The notes under the pieces: generated by a model
The model's input: only the letters and a program-made list of their open reading frames with translations
Told to the model about the DNA's origin: nothing
The model's database searches: none
Source of the DNA: JAAZMI01 sp050942615
Lineage (GTDB): Bacteria > Bacillota > Dethiobacteria > DTU022 > UBA8154
Assembly: GCA_050942615.1 (NCBI GenBank)
Contig: JBMNNQ010000006.1
Span: 1 to 49,545, forward strand
Reading direction: 5' to 3'
DNA: 49,545 nucleotides
Position numbers and translations under genes: made by a program
Part shown: positions 13,823-21,869 of the stretch, in pieces
Layout: each line of letters begins with the position of its first letter
Numbering within the stretch: position 1 is the first letter of the stretch

Positions 13823-15700
13823 ATGCCATGTTTAAACGGTAAAATTAAACGGGTAGTTTTGACGCTGGCCGATGTTTTTCTGGTGAGCGGCTCTTTGTAT
13901 ATGGCCCTTTTTTTGCGCTATGAAGGGGCGATTCCCGCCTCATCCATACTAATTCTGGAACGCCTGCTCTTGCCGGTAGTTTTAATCAACCTCTCTGTTT
14001 TTCTTTTTGCCGGTATCTACCGCCGGGTTTGGCGTTATGCCAGTGTGGATGAGCTTCTGGTTATTTTTTTGGCCGTCTGTGTTGGCACCCTGGGCAGCTA
14101 CCTCTACAGTTCATATACGGCCCTGCTGTTTCCACGCAGTGTTTATGCCATTTATTTGGGCCTGCTGTTGTTTTCCCTGGGGGGCACCCGTCTGTTTCTG
14201 CGGGTTTTGGCTGAATATCTGCACCGGACAGGCAGTATCAAGGGGCATGCACCGGTGTTGATCCTGGGTGCCGGGGACGCCGGGGTGCTGGTGGCCCGGG
14301 AATTTAAAAAACACCAGGTAGGCCAGGGCGTGCGGGTGCTGGGTTTTATCGATGATGATCCGGCCAAACAGGGGCTGGTCATCCAGGGCTTTCCGGTTTT
14401 AGGCACGCGGGCGGAGCTTCGCCGGCTAGTTGAGGAAAAGGGTGTCCGGGAAATTGTTATTGCCATGCCTTCTGTTTCTTACAGCAAACTGCGGGCCATT
14501 ATCGAACTTTGCAAGGGCCTGCCTGTCAAGCTGAAAACAGTCCCGGGCATCTATGAAATTTTGGAGGGGAAAGTCAATATCCGGCATTTGAAAGAGGTGG
14601 GGATTGAAGATCTCCTGCGGCGCTCCCCGGTGGAAAGTGACATGCAGGAAATTTCCGGTTACCTGGCCGGCAAGGCGGTGATGATTACCGGGGCCGGTGG
14701 TTCTATTGGATCGGAGCTTAGCCGCCAGTTGGCCAAGCTGGGGCCCCGCAGGATCTTGCTGCTTGACCAGAGCGAAAATGATCTTTTCAGGATAGAATGG
14801 GAATTAAGAAAGGAATACCCCTGGCTGGAGCTTTACCCGCTGGTGCGGGACATACAGGACAGGCAGTCCTTGCGGCAGGTTTTTGCTGATTTACGCCCGC
14901 AGGTAATCTTCCATGCTGCTGCTTACAAACATGTGCCGCTGATGGAAAGCAATCCGGAGGAGGCAGTCAAGAACAATGTTTTGGGCAGTAAAAACCTGCT
15001 TGACTGGGCGGCAAAGTTTGGTGCCGAACGTTTTGTTGTGATCTCTACGGACAAGGCGGTCAAACCTTCGAATGTGATGGGCGCGACAAAAAGGACTGTG
15101 GAAATCTATATGCAGCACCTGGCGCGCCAACACAGTAATTGTGTTTTTTGTGCGGTGCGTTTTGGCAATGTTTTGGGCAGCCGGGGCAGTGTGGTGCCTA
15201 TTTTCAGGAAACAGATTGCTGCCGGGGGGCCGGTTACCGTTACCCATCCGGAGATGACACGTTATTTTATGACGATTCCCGAGGCGGTGCAGCTGGTGAT
15301 TCAGGCCGGTGCACTTAGTGAGGAAGGGGAAATTTTTGTCCTGGATATGGGTGAGCCGGTGAAGGTGGTCGACTTGGCCCGGGACATGATTGTGTTGTCC
15401 GGGCTGCAGCCGGAAAAGGATGTGGAAATTAAGTTTACCGGTGTCCGGCCCGGGGAAAAGCTGACAGAAGAGCTTTTCAGCGATAAGGAAAACTTTGCAT
15501 TGACTAAGCACCGGCGTATTTTTGTGGCTCCCGATATGCACTGCAGTGAAGAGGAAAGGGATGCTGAGCTACACGAACTTGGGCAGCGGTTGGGTGTAGA
15601 CTTGCAGACACTTTTGGGTTTACATCAAAAGCAGGGACAGCCGGCCCGGGCGCTGAAAAAGGTTTGGCCGCCGACTGACGGTTTTGCCTGTGACAACTGA
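13823..15700 (+). CDS. Membrane-anchored nucleotide-sugar dehydratase/epimerase (CapD/PglF family)
   Basis: The product is about 625 residues. Four N-terminal membrane segments (to about residue 115) are followed by a Rossmann CoA-binding-like domain (APVLILGAGDAGVLVAREFK). The polysaccharide-biosynthesis SDR domain starts at about residue 285 with the NAD motif VMITGAGGSIGSELSRQLAK. The active region VVISTDKAVKPSNVMGATKR has the Ser-Thr-Asp-Lys form of UDP-GlcNAc 4,6-dehydratases. It should make the 4-keto-6-deoxy sugar used in surface glycans or protein glycosylation. ATG at 13823 after GGTGG is preferred; TTG at 13808 abuts the TnpB relic. No other glycan gene is in the window. Confidence 0.88.
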   Translation: MPCLNGKIKRVVLTLADVFLVSGSLYMALFLRYEGAIPASSILILERLLLPVVLINLSVFLFAGIYRRVWRYASVDELLVIFLAVCVGTLGSYLYSSYTALLFPRSVYAIYLGLLLFSLGGTRLFLRVLAEYLHRTGSIKGHAPVLILGAGDAGVLVAREFKKHQVGQGVRVLGFIDDDPAKQGLVIQGFPVLGTRAELRRLVEEKGVREIVIAMPSVSYSKLRAIIELCKGLPVKLKTVPGIYEILEGKVNIRHLKEVGIEDLLRRSPVESDMQEISGYLAGKAVMITGAGGSIGSELSRQLAKLGPRRILLLDQSENDLFRIEWELRKEYPWLELYPLVRDIQDRQSLRQVFADLRPQVIFHAAAYKHVPLMESNPEEAVKNNVLGSKNLLDWAAKFGAERFVVISTDKAVKPSNVMGATKRTVEIYMQHLARQHSNCVFCAVRFGNVLGSRGSVVPIFRKQIAAGGPVTVTHPEMTRYFMTIPEAVQLVIQAGALSEEGEIFVLDMGEPVKVVDLARDMIVLSGLQPEKDVEIKFTGVRPGEKLTEELFSDKENFALTKHRRIFVAPDMHCSEEERDAELHELGQRLGVDLQTLLGLHQKQGQPARALKKVWPPTDGFACDN

Positions 15701-15716
15701 GTTGATTTGTCTTTCA

Positions 15717-15745
15717 TTGACAGCTATTCAGTCAAAAGGTATAAT
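15717..15745 (+). promoter_or_regulatory. Consensus sigma-A promoter of rpsU
   Basis: TTGACA (15717-15722), a 17-base spacer and TATAAT (15740-15745) match the vegetative consensus exactly. They lie about 60 bases before the rpsU start and probably drive much of the following gene run. Confidence 0.9.
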
Positions 15746-15805
15746 AAGTTGAATGGTTTTCTGTGAGGCCTTTCAATCAGGTCGGGCTGAGGGGAGGGAA
15801 AGCAC

Positions 15806-15997
15806 GTGTCTGAAGTAAAAGTTGGTAAAAACGAGAGTTTTGACAGCGCCCTGAGAAGATTTCGGAGGCAATGCGCTCGAACAGGAATACTTTCAGAGAT
15901 TCGTAAAAGGGAACATTATGAAAAACCCAGCGTTCGCCGTAAAAAGAAATCTGAAGCAGCGCGCAAAATACGCAGGAGGAAAAGGTCTTTCCGTTAG
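15806..15997 (+). CDS. rpsU: 30S ribosomal protein S21
   Basis: The 63-residue basic protein (ESFDSALRRFRRQCARTGIL, REHYEKPSVRRKKKSEAARK) is a full-length bS21, which sits on the small-subunit platform near the anti-Shine-Dalgarno. GTG start with GGGGAGGG upstream. It opens the housekeeping run as in Bacillus, although the yqeY gene usually found next is absent here. Confidence 0.97.
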   Translation: MSEVKVGKNESFDSALRRFRRQCARTGILSEIRKREHYEKPSVRRKKKSEAARKIRRRKRSFR

Positions 15998-16141
15998 GTA
16001 ATTTTCAAAATAAACAGCAAAGGACCCTTCTGCTTTTAGGATGGAAACAAGGGAAAAATTCATTTTTATGAACTGTCAGTTTGCCTCCCCCAAGCGAAAT
16101 ATAGGCGGGAATTTTAATTAATAATAAGGATAAGTAATGCC

Positions 16142-16170
16142 GGTAAAACTTGGTAACGCCAAGTTTTACC
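16142..16170. promoter_or_regulatory. Perfect hairpin just before the nfeD ribosome-binding site
   Basis: GGTAAAACTTGG (16142-16153) and CCAAGTTTTACC (16159-16170) form a 12-bp stem with a 5-base loop. The nfeD Shine-Dalgarno (AGGGGG) starts six bases later. It could be the rpsU terminator, although there is no long T-tract, or a structure affecting nfeD translation. Confidence 0.5.
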
Positions 16171-16188
16171 TTTATAGGGGGTTATCCT

Positions 16189-17532
16189 TTGTCTAGAAGG
16201 CTATGTTTATTAGTCATGTTTTCCCTGATGCTAGCCTTTGTTTCCGGTGTTTTTGTCAGTTCTGCAGCCGATGCCGCACCGGTTTATATTTTGCCCATCA
16301 AGGGAGAAATTGAACCGGGGTGGCTGGTTTTTTTTGAACGTTCTTTGGAAGAAGCTGCTGCTGCCGGGGCCCGGGCAGTTATTTTGGAGTTGGATACCCC
16401 CGGCGGTTATATTGACACGGCGCTTGCGGCGCGCAAACTTATTGAAGAGTGCCCCTTTCCGGTGTATGGTTATGTTCAACACCATGCCCTTTCTGCAGGG
16501 GCTTATTTGGCTTTGTGTACAGATGAATATTATATGTCTCCCGGGGCAACTATTGGCGCTGCCGAACCCCGGACGTTGGGCGGTGAAAAAGCTGCCGATG
16601 AGAAGTATCTTTCTTCCTGGGAGGCGGAAATGCGTGCTGTTGCAGAAAAACAGGGTAAGGATCCCCTTTTGGCTGCAGCGATGGTGCGCCAGGAAATTGC
16701 GGTGGCCGATGTTGTTACTGCCAGTGAGCTTTTAACGCTGACTGCCCAGGAGGCAGAGGAATTAGGGTTTAGCGGTGGAACGGCCGCCAGGCTGGCCGAC
16801 TTGCTGCCGCTGTTGAATTTGGAAGGGGCCCCTCTGGTGAAAACGGCGCCCACCCGCTGGGAAATTTTAGGCGGTTGGCTGATTAAACCCGTGGTTTCCA
16901 CCCTGCTTCTTTCTGCAGCCTTTCTTTTTATGATTGTCGAGATACTCACCGCCGGTTTCGGTTTGGCCGGTCTTTTAAGTATCCTTTCTTTTGGTCTCTT
17001 TTTTGGCGGACATTTTTTTACCGGGGTGAGCGGCTGGCCGGCAGCTTTCTTGTTTCTGTTTGGCCTTGTTTTACTCCTGATCGAGGCTTTTATACCGGGC
17101 TTTGGTGTCATCGGGGCCGGGGGCCTTGTTTGTGTTTCTGCTTCCATTGTTTTGACCGCTGCTTCCACTGCTTTGGGGATCAAAATGCTTTTTGTTTCCC
17201 TCGCAGTTTCTGTAATAGCAGGTTATTTTGCCTTCAGATATTTTCAGCGCAGGGGTACGCTGCGGCGCTTTGTTTTGTCAGAGGCTGCCACCCGGGAGAG
17301 CGGTTACAGCTCCATGGCGGACCGTAGCTATTTGCTGGGTAAAACCGGCCGCAGCATGACCCCTCTCCGGCCGGCAGGCATTGCCGAAATAGAAGGTTCC
17401 AGGTTTGATGTGGTCAGTGAGGGCTCTTATATTCCGGCAGGGACAGACATTAAGGTGGTTGCGGTTGAGGGAAGACGCATCGTTGTGCATTCCACCAGTG
17501 CCGAGGCGGACAAAAATAGCGGGCCACAGTAA
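16189..17532 (+). CDS. NfeD-family membrane serine protease (YqeZ-like)
   Basis: The 447-residue protein has an N-terminal signal/anchor (LCLLVMFSLMLAFVSGVFV). A ClpP/SppA-like protease domain follows to about residue 220; the catalytic Ser is in HHALSAGAYLAL and the likely Lys in GEKAADEKYLSSWEAEM. Next come a hydrophobic block of four or five segments and a C-terminal NfeD OB-fold (LLGKTGRSMTPLRPAGIAEI, YIPAGTDIKVVAVEGRRIVV). NfeD proteins pair with SPFH/flotillin proteins in membrane quality control, and floA follows here as expected. TTG at 16189 is chosen because of AGGGGG eight bases before it. Its stop codon lies in a 13-bp tandem repeat array. Confidence 0.9.
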   Translation: MSRRLCLLVMFSLMLAFVSGVFVSSAADAAPVYILPIKGEIEPGWLVFFERSLEEAAAAGARAVILELDTPGGYIDTALAARKLIEECPFPVYGYVQHHALSAGAYLALCTDEYYMSPGATIGAAEPRTLGGEKAADEKYLSSWEAEMRAVAEKQGKDPLLAAAMVRQEIAVADVVTASELLTLTAQEAEELGFSGGTAARLADLLPLLNLEGAPLVKTAPTRWEILGGWLIKPVVSTLLLSAAFLFMIVEILTAGFGLAGLLSILSFGLFFGGHFFTGVSGWPAAFLFLFGLVLLLIEAFIPGFGVIGAGGLVCVSASIVLTAASTALGIKMLFVSLAVSVIAGYFAFRYFQRRGTLRRFVLSEAATRESGYSSMADRSYLLGKTGRSMTPLRPAGIAEIEGSRFDVVSEGSYIPAGTDIKVVAVEGRRIVVHSTSAEADKNSGPQ

Positions 17533-17623
17533 CGGGTGACAGTAACGGGTGACAGTAACGGGTGACAGAAACGGGCGACAGTAACGGGCAACGGTAACAT
17601 GCAACAGTAACGGGCAACAGTAG
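17527..17623. repeat. 13-bp tandem repeat array at the nfeD stop codon
   Basis: There are seven units of CAGTAACGGGTGA and variants (CAGAAACGGGCGA, CAGTAACGGGCAA, CGGTAACATGCAA) plus a partial eighth. The first unit supplies the final Gln codon and TAA stop of nfeD. Since 13 is not a multiple of three, TAA and TGA triplets fall in several frames. Confidence 0.92.
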
Positions 17624-17690
17624 TTTCCCCGCATTGTTTCGGTTGACGGCAACTTTTATATTATAATTGGACAAGGGAAGGATGATAGCA

Positions 17691-18683
17691 GTGGACGGTT
17701 TCCTGCCTTTTTTGGTTTTAGTGGTGCTGATTATTGTTGCATTTTCAGTTTTATTCAGCTTTATACCATTAAGATTATGGATAGCGGCCCTGGCTGCAGG
17801 CGTGCGCGTGAGTATTGTGACCCTGATTGGGATGCGTTTGCGAAGGGTTGTTCCGGCCAGGGTTGTTGAACCGCTGATTAAGGCCACCAAGGCCGGTTTG
17901 GATTTAAATGTAAACAAGTTGGAAGGCCACTACCTGGCCGGGGGCAACGTGGATCGGGTTGTTAATGCCCTGATTGCCGCCCAGCGGGCAAATATTGAGT
18001 TGGGCTTTGAAAGAGGGGCGGCCATAGATCTGGCCGGCCGTAACGTGTTGCAGGCTGTGCAGATGAGCGTAAATCCCAAGGTGATTGAGACGCCGACGGT
18101 AGCTGCGGTGGCCAAGGACGGCATTGAAGTTAAGGCCAAGGCGCGGGTCACGGTGCGGGCCAACATTGATCGCCTGGTGGGCGGTGCCGGGGAAGAAACG
18201 ATTATTGCCCGGGTGGGGGAAGGGATTGTCACCACCATCGGTTCTTCGGGCAGCCATAAGGAAGTATTGGAAAACCCGGATAAAATTTCCCATACGGTAT
18301 TGAACAAAGGCCTGGATGCCGGGACGGCTTTTGAAATTCTGTCGATCGATATTGCCGATGTCGATGTCGGCAAAAACATCGGCGCCCAGCTGCAGACGGA
18401 TCAGGCGGAGGCTGACAAGCGTATTGCCCAGGCCAAGGCCGAGGAAAGGCGGGCCATGGCTGTGGCCCGGGAACAGGAAATGGTTGCCGCTGTGCAGGAG
18501 ATGCGCGCCAAGGTTGTAGAGGCTGAAGCAGAGGTGCCGGTAGCCATGGCGCAGGCCCTGCGCGAAGGTAAACTGGGGGTTATGGATTATTATAACCTGC
18601 AAAACATTTTTGCTGATACCCAGATGCGGGATTCCATTTCCAAATTAGGGCAAACGGATGAAGAAGATCAGGGGCGAAAATAA
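17691..18683 (+). CDS. floA: Flotillin-like protein FloA
   Basis: The 330-residue SPFH-family protein has an N-terminal membrane-embedded segment (FLPFLVLVVLIIVAFSVLFS). The diagnostic LWIAALAAGVRVSIVTLIGM and an SPFH domain come next. A Glu/Ala-rich coiled-coil stretch (AEADKRIAQAKAEERRAMAV) precedes the C-terminus. FloA organises functional membrane microdomains and works with NfeD, encoded just upstream. GTG at 17691 is preferred because AAGGGAAGG lies nine bases upstream and the resulting N-terminus matches the family. The TTG at 17667 has no such signal. Confidence 0.95.
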   Translation: MDGFLPFLVLVVLIIVAFSVLFSFIPLRLWIAALAAGVRVSIVTLIGMRLRRVVPARVVEPLIKATKAGLDLNVNKLEGHYLAGGNVDRVVNALIAAQRANIELGFERGAAIDLAGRNVLQAVQMSVNPKVIETPTVAAVAKDGIEVKAKARVTVRANIDRLVGGAGEETIIARVGEGIVTTIGSSGSHKEVLENPDKISHTVLNKGLDAGTAFEILSIDIADVDVGKNIGAQLQTDQAEADKRIAQAKAEERRAMAVAREQEMVAAVQEMRAKVVEAEAEVPVAMAQALREGKLGVMDYYNLQNIFADTQMRDSISKLGQTDEEDQGRK

Positions 18684-18762
18684 AGGGGTTTTACCGGACT
18701 TTAAGCAGTTTAATTGAGGTTTTCGCGCTTTAACCAATTTTTTAAAAGGTGTGCATGCCTGT

Positions 18763-19248
18763 ATGAAGTTAGTCATTCTTTTAATTGTGCTGAAGATCCT
18801 TTCCTCCCTTTTTCAGAACCTGCGTGGCGGGGGCAGGCAGCCCTTTCCCTCCAAAGGGCCGGCCAGGCCCCGGCCTGCAGGACGACCCCTGCCCCCGGAT
18901 ATTTTTGATTTTCCCCCCCTGCCGGAAATGCCGGCCGAGCCGGTGGCAGAAGGAGAAGGAAAGCCCGACCGGGGGATTGGGTCTGATTTGCCTGGGCAAC
19001 CTTTATTTCAGGGGGATGCAGTTTCTGCCGTACAGGCCCGTTCTTTTTCGCCGGCCCCGGCCTTAAGTCAAAGCAAGGCTGTTTCCCCCCGGGCAGTCAG
19101 GCCGCAAAAAACGGCCCGGCCCCATCAGAAAAGGGAATTGGCCAAACTTTTAAAAGGGGAAAATCTACCTTTGGGCCTGATCGCCTCAGAAGTGCTCTCC
19201 CCTCCGCGCGCCCGCAGATCTTTTTATACCTCCCGGGCGGGAAAATAA
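18763..19248 (+). CDS. Hypothetical protein, proline-rich with N-terminal hydrophobic segment
   Basis: The 161-residue product starts MKLVILLIVLKILSSLFQNL, a possible membrane anchor. A low-complexity Pro/Gly/Arg-rich linker (RPRPAGRPLPPDIFDFPPLP) follows, with a short C-terminal basic part (LIASEVLSPPRARRSFYTSR). I recognise no domain. It occupies the position of yqfB in Bacillus, between floA and yqfC, but I see no clear similarity. The start is uncertain: GTG at 18751 is also possible. Confidence 0.6.
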   Translation: MKLVILLIVLKILSSLFQNLRGGGRQPFPSKGPARPRPAGRPLPPDIFDFPPLPEMPAEPVAEGEGKPDRGIGSDLPGQPLFQGDAVSAVQARSFSPAPALSQSKAVSPRAVRPQKTARPHQKRELAKLLKGENLPLGLIASEVLSPPRARRSFYTSRAGK

Positions 19249-19341
19249 TATTTGGGCGCGGGCACCCTCCTTGGTGGCATATCCTCATCTTTTGCGCATA
19301 ATTTAATAAACAGACGGCTACTTTTCAGGAGGCGTTGTTCT

Positions 19342-19632
19342 TTGAAGGGAAAGGAGTTTGGGGAAAAAAAGAAAAAATTGACGGAAGGCCTGGCAGAATT
19401 TTTTGAACTGCCCAAAGAACTGCTTTTAAACTTGCCCCGGGTTACCCTGATCGGTAATATACAGCTTTACCTGGAAAACTATGGCGGGATTATCGAATAC
19501 AGCGATGAGCTGCTGCGCCTGCGGATTAGGGGCGGTGAAGTTGTAGTCAAGGGTAAAAATTTGGTTATTAAAAATTTTTTTGGTGAGGAGATATTTATCG
19601 AGGGGGAAATTCGTTCTTTGGAATATCAGTAG
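19342..19632 (+). CDS. yqfC: Sporulation protein YqfC
   Basis: The 96-residue protein (LTEGLAEFFELPKELLLNLP, RVTLIGNIQLYLENYGGIIE, EIFIEGEIRSLEYQ) fits YqfC, a small sigma-E-controlled protein of the mother cell in spore formers. TTG at 19342 is chosen because AGGAGG lies nine bases before it and the length then equals the family's. The longer upstream frame has no ribosome-binding site. It is directly followed by yqfD. Confidence 0.88.
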   Translation: MKGKEFGEKKKKLTEGLAEFFELPKELLLNLPRVTLIGNIQLYLENYGGIIEYSDELLRLRIRGGEVVVKGKNLVIKNFFGEEIFIEGEIRSLEYQ

Positions 19633-19656
19633 CTTGCAGAAAGGCAGGTTAAAAAT

Positions 19657-20892
19657 TTGGCTGTGCTGGAGCGGAGGGGGCTCTGGCCGGGGTATTTGCT
19701 TATTTCATTGCAGGGGCCGGGGATAGCAAGGCTCTTAAACTTAACAGTTAAAAATGGGATCTATTTTTGGGATTTGAATTACCAGGGGGACACAATAACG
19801 GTAAAAATAAAACCCCGGGATTTCAGACGCCTGCGTCCCCTTCTTAAGAAAACCGGTTGCAGGGTAAAAATTATACAAAAAAAGGGAACACCTTTTATCC
19901 TGCTGGAGGGTTGGCGCCGGAAAGGTTTATTGGTCGGGATTGTTCTTTTTTGTCTGATCCAGTTTTTATTGGCACAGTTTGTGTGGCAGGTCAATATACA
20001 GGGCAATGAAGGTGCGGATACCGGCATGGTCGTCGCTATTTTGAAAGACAGCGGTGTGCACCGGGGTGTGCTGAAAAAAAACATTGACATTTCCGGCCTG
20101 GAAAAAAAACTTCTTTTCGGGCTGGAGGGATTGCAGTGGGTGGGTGTCAGCTTGGACGGTGTCTGCCTGAATATCCAGATTGTTGAACAGGAAGTGGAGC
20201 CCCCTGTAAAAACAATCACCAATCTGATTGCTGCCAAGGACGGCCTGGTGACAAATGTTCTGGTTCTGGCCGGGGAGGCTGCTGTGGATGTGGGGGAAAC
20301 TGTACAAAAGGGCCAGGTGCTTATTTCCGGTAAAATGACAGTTCTGGAGGAAAGTGAAGAAGAAGGGGCCGAACCTTTGGAAAAAAGCTGGGATGTTCAA
20401 CCCAAGGGCAAGGTGGAGGCCCTCGTCTGGTATGAAGGCTATGCGGAAGCGCCTTTACACAAGGTGCGCAAAAGAAAAACCGGCCTTTCTTCCCGTTCTT
20501 TTTCCCTGCGCATCAAAGGGCAGGAATATTACCTTTGGGGCTCTAAAAAATCACCTTACCGCAACTATGAGCTGGAAAAGATTAAACGGGTTTTTGCATG
20601 GAGGAATCTTTGTCCGCCTGTCGAATTACTAAATTATAACTACCGGGAATATGAGGTTGATATTCAGCCTGTTACCCCGCAGGAAGCCCTGCAGCAGGCA
20701 AAAAAAGAGGCCTATCAAAAGGTTGACGCCCAGCTTTCCCGGGGGGTTGAAGTTAAAAAAAGAACAGCCAGCGAATATTACTTTTATGAACTGGGGACTG
20801 TCGGCTGTCGTGCCATGTTTGAAACATTGGAAGATATTGTGACACCCCAATTTTCTGCAGGAAGTGGAGGGAACACTGTTCTTGACGGATGA
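19657..20892 (+). CDS. yqfD: Sporulation protein YqfD
   Basis: The 411-residue protein has one strong membrane segment at about residues 92-110 (GLLVGIVLFCLIQFLLAQFV). The region before it (LLISLQGPGIARLLNLTVKN, DFRRLRPLLKKTGCRVKIIQ) and the large extracytoplasmic part (VNIQGNEG..., TNLIAAKDGLVTNVLVLAGE) are typical of YqfD, a stage IV sporulation protein of the mother cell. TTG start. Its last codons overlap the phoH start at 20882, which suggests coupled translation. Confidence 0.9.
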   Translation: MAVLERRGLWPGYLLISLQGPGIARLLNLTVKNGIYFWDLNYQGDTITVKIKPRDFRRLRPLLKKTGCRVKIIQKKGTPFILLEGWRRKGLLVGIVLFCLIQFLLAQFVWQVNIQGNEGADTGMVVAILKDSGVHRGVLKKNIDISGLEKKLLFGLEGLQWVGVSLDGVCLNIQIVEQEVEPPVKTITNLIAAKDGLVTNVLVLAGEAAVDVGETVQKGQVLISGKMTVLEESEEEGAEPLEKSWDVQPKGKVEALVWYEGYAEAPLHKVRKRKTGLSSRSFSLRIKGQEYYLWGSKKSPYRNYELEKIKRVFAWRNLCPPVELLNYNYREYEVDIQPVTPQEALQQAKKEAYQKVDAQLSRGVEVKKRTASEYYFYELGTVGCRAMFETLEDIVTPQFSAGSGGNTVLDG

Positions 20893-21868
20893 ATATGTAG
20901 AAGAATCCAAACTTTATTTGAAGAACATGGATGAAGTATTTCCCTTGCTGGGAAAGTTTGATGAGCATATCCCCCTGGTGGAGGACAACTTTTTGGTGCG
21001 GATTATACCCCGGGGGAACGAGCTGCTTTTCCAGGGCAAAAAAAAAGATGTGGAAACAGTCCATGCTTTGTTTGAAGAACTGTTGACTGTCATCAGGGGG
21101 GGGCATTTTTTAACGACCCCGGAGTTTATCTATGCCCTGAAGCTGGCCAAAGGGGGGCAGGGCCGGGAAATTGAATCCCTTTTCAAGGATTTTGTGCTGG
21201 TCACAGAGCGGGGTAAAAAAATTCGTCCCAAGACCCTGGGCCAAAAGAAATATGTTGAGGCCTTGCGCGGTTACGATATTGTTTTTGGCATCGGCCCTGC
21301 CGGCACGGGTAAAACCTACCTGGCCATGGCCATGGCTGTTTTTGCCTTAAAGAATAAAATTGTGCAGCGGCTGGTGTTAACCAGGCCTGCGGTGGAGGCC
21401 GGGGAACACCTGGGTTACCTGCCGGGCGATCTGCACGATAAGGTAGATCCCTACCTGCGCCCTCTTTATGATGCCCTTTATGATTTAATGGGTGTGGAAA
21501 ATTTTCTGAAGTACCGGGAAAAAGGTGTGATCGAGGTGGCCCCCTTAGCTTATATGCGGGGCCGGACGCTGGACGATTCTTTTATTATTTTGGATGAGGC
21601 CCAGAATACCACCCCCGAACAGATGAAAATGTTTTTAACACGGATGGGTTTTGGTTCCAAGGTTGTCGTGACGGGGGATATTACCCAGATAGATCTGCCG
21701 CGGGCCCAGTATTCCGGTTTGGTGGAAATTATGGGTGTTTTGAAGGATATTTCTGAGATAGCCTTTGTCCATTTGAGCGATCAGGATGTGGTACGGCACA
21801 ATTTGGTGCAAAAAATTATCAAGGCTTATGAAAAATACCAGGGTGTTAAAAACCAGGGATCAGGTTAA
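20882..21868 (+). CDS. phoH: PhoH-family ATPase
   Basis: The 328-residue protein has an N-terminal KH-like region followed by the PhoH ATPase domain. Walker A is GIGPAGTGKTYLAMAMA near residue 138 and Walker B FIILDEAQNTTPEQMK near 235. VVVTGDITQIDLP and ALRGYDIVFGIGPAG also fit. PhoH is an RNA-associated ATPase thought to work with YbeY in ribosome maturation, and ybeY is two genes downstream. TTG at 20882 is chosen because GGAGGG is nine bases upstream. The start overlaps the yqfD stop. Confidence 0.95.
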   Translation: MTDEYVEESKLYLKNMDEVFPLLGKFDEHIPLVEDNFLVRIIPRGNELLFQGKKKDVETVHALFEELLTVIRGGHFLTTPEFIYALKLAKGGQGREIESLFKDFVLVTERGKKIRPKTLGQKKYVEALRGYDIVFGIGPAGTGKTYLAMAMAVFALKNKIVQRLVLTRPAVEAGEHLGYLPGDLHDKVDPYLRPLYDALYDLMGVENFLKYREKGVIEVAPLAYMRGRTLDDSFIILDEAQNTTPEQMKMFLTRMGFGSKVVVTGDITQIDLPRAQYSGLVEIMGVLKDISEIAFVHLSDQDVVRHNLVQKIIKAYEKYQGVKNQGSG

Positions 21869-21869
21869 A

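Noticed and set aside
14891..15541. 216-codon minus-strand frame inside the dehydratase gene
   Set aside because: The plus frame holds clear SDR motifs; the minus frame is His/Gln-rich and lacks a family.
17527..17623. CRISPR array
   Set aside because: The 13-bp units are contiguous with no spacers and no cas genes are present.
17643..17667. Promoter TTGACG/TATAAT before floA
   Set aside because: The spacing is only 13 bases, too short for a normal sigma-A promoter.
17904..18602. 232-codon minus-strand frame in floA
   Set aside because: It is antisense to a conserved gene with no signals of its own.
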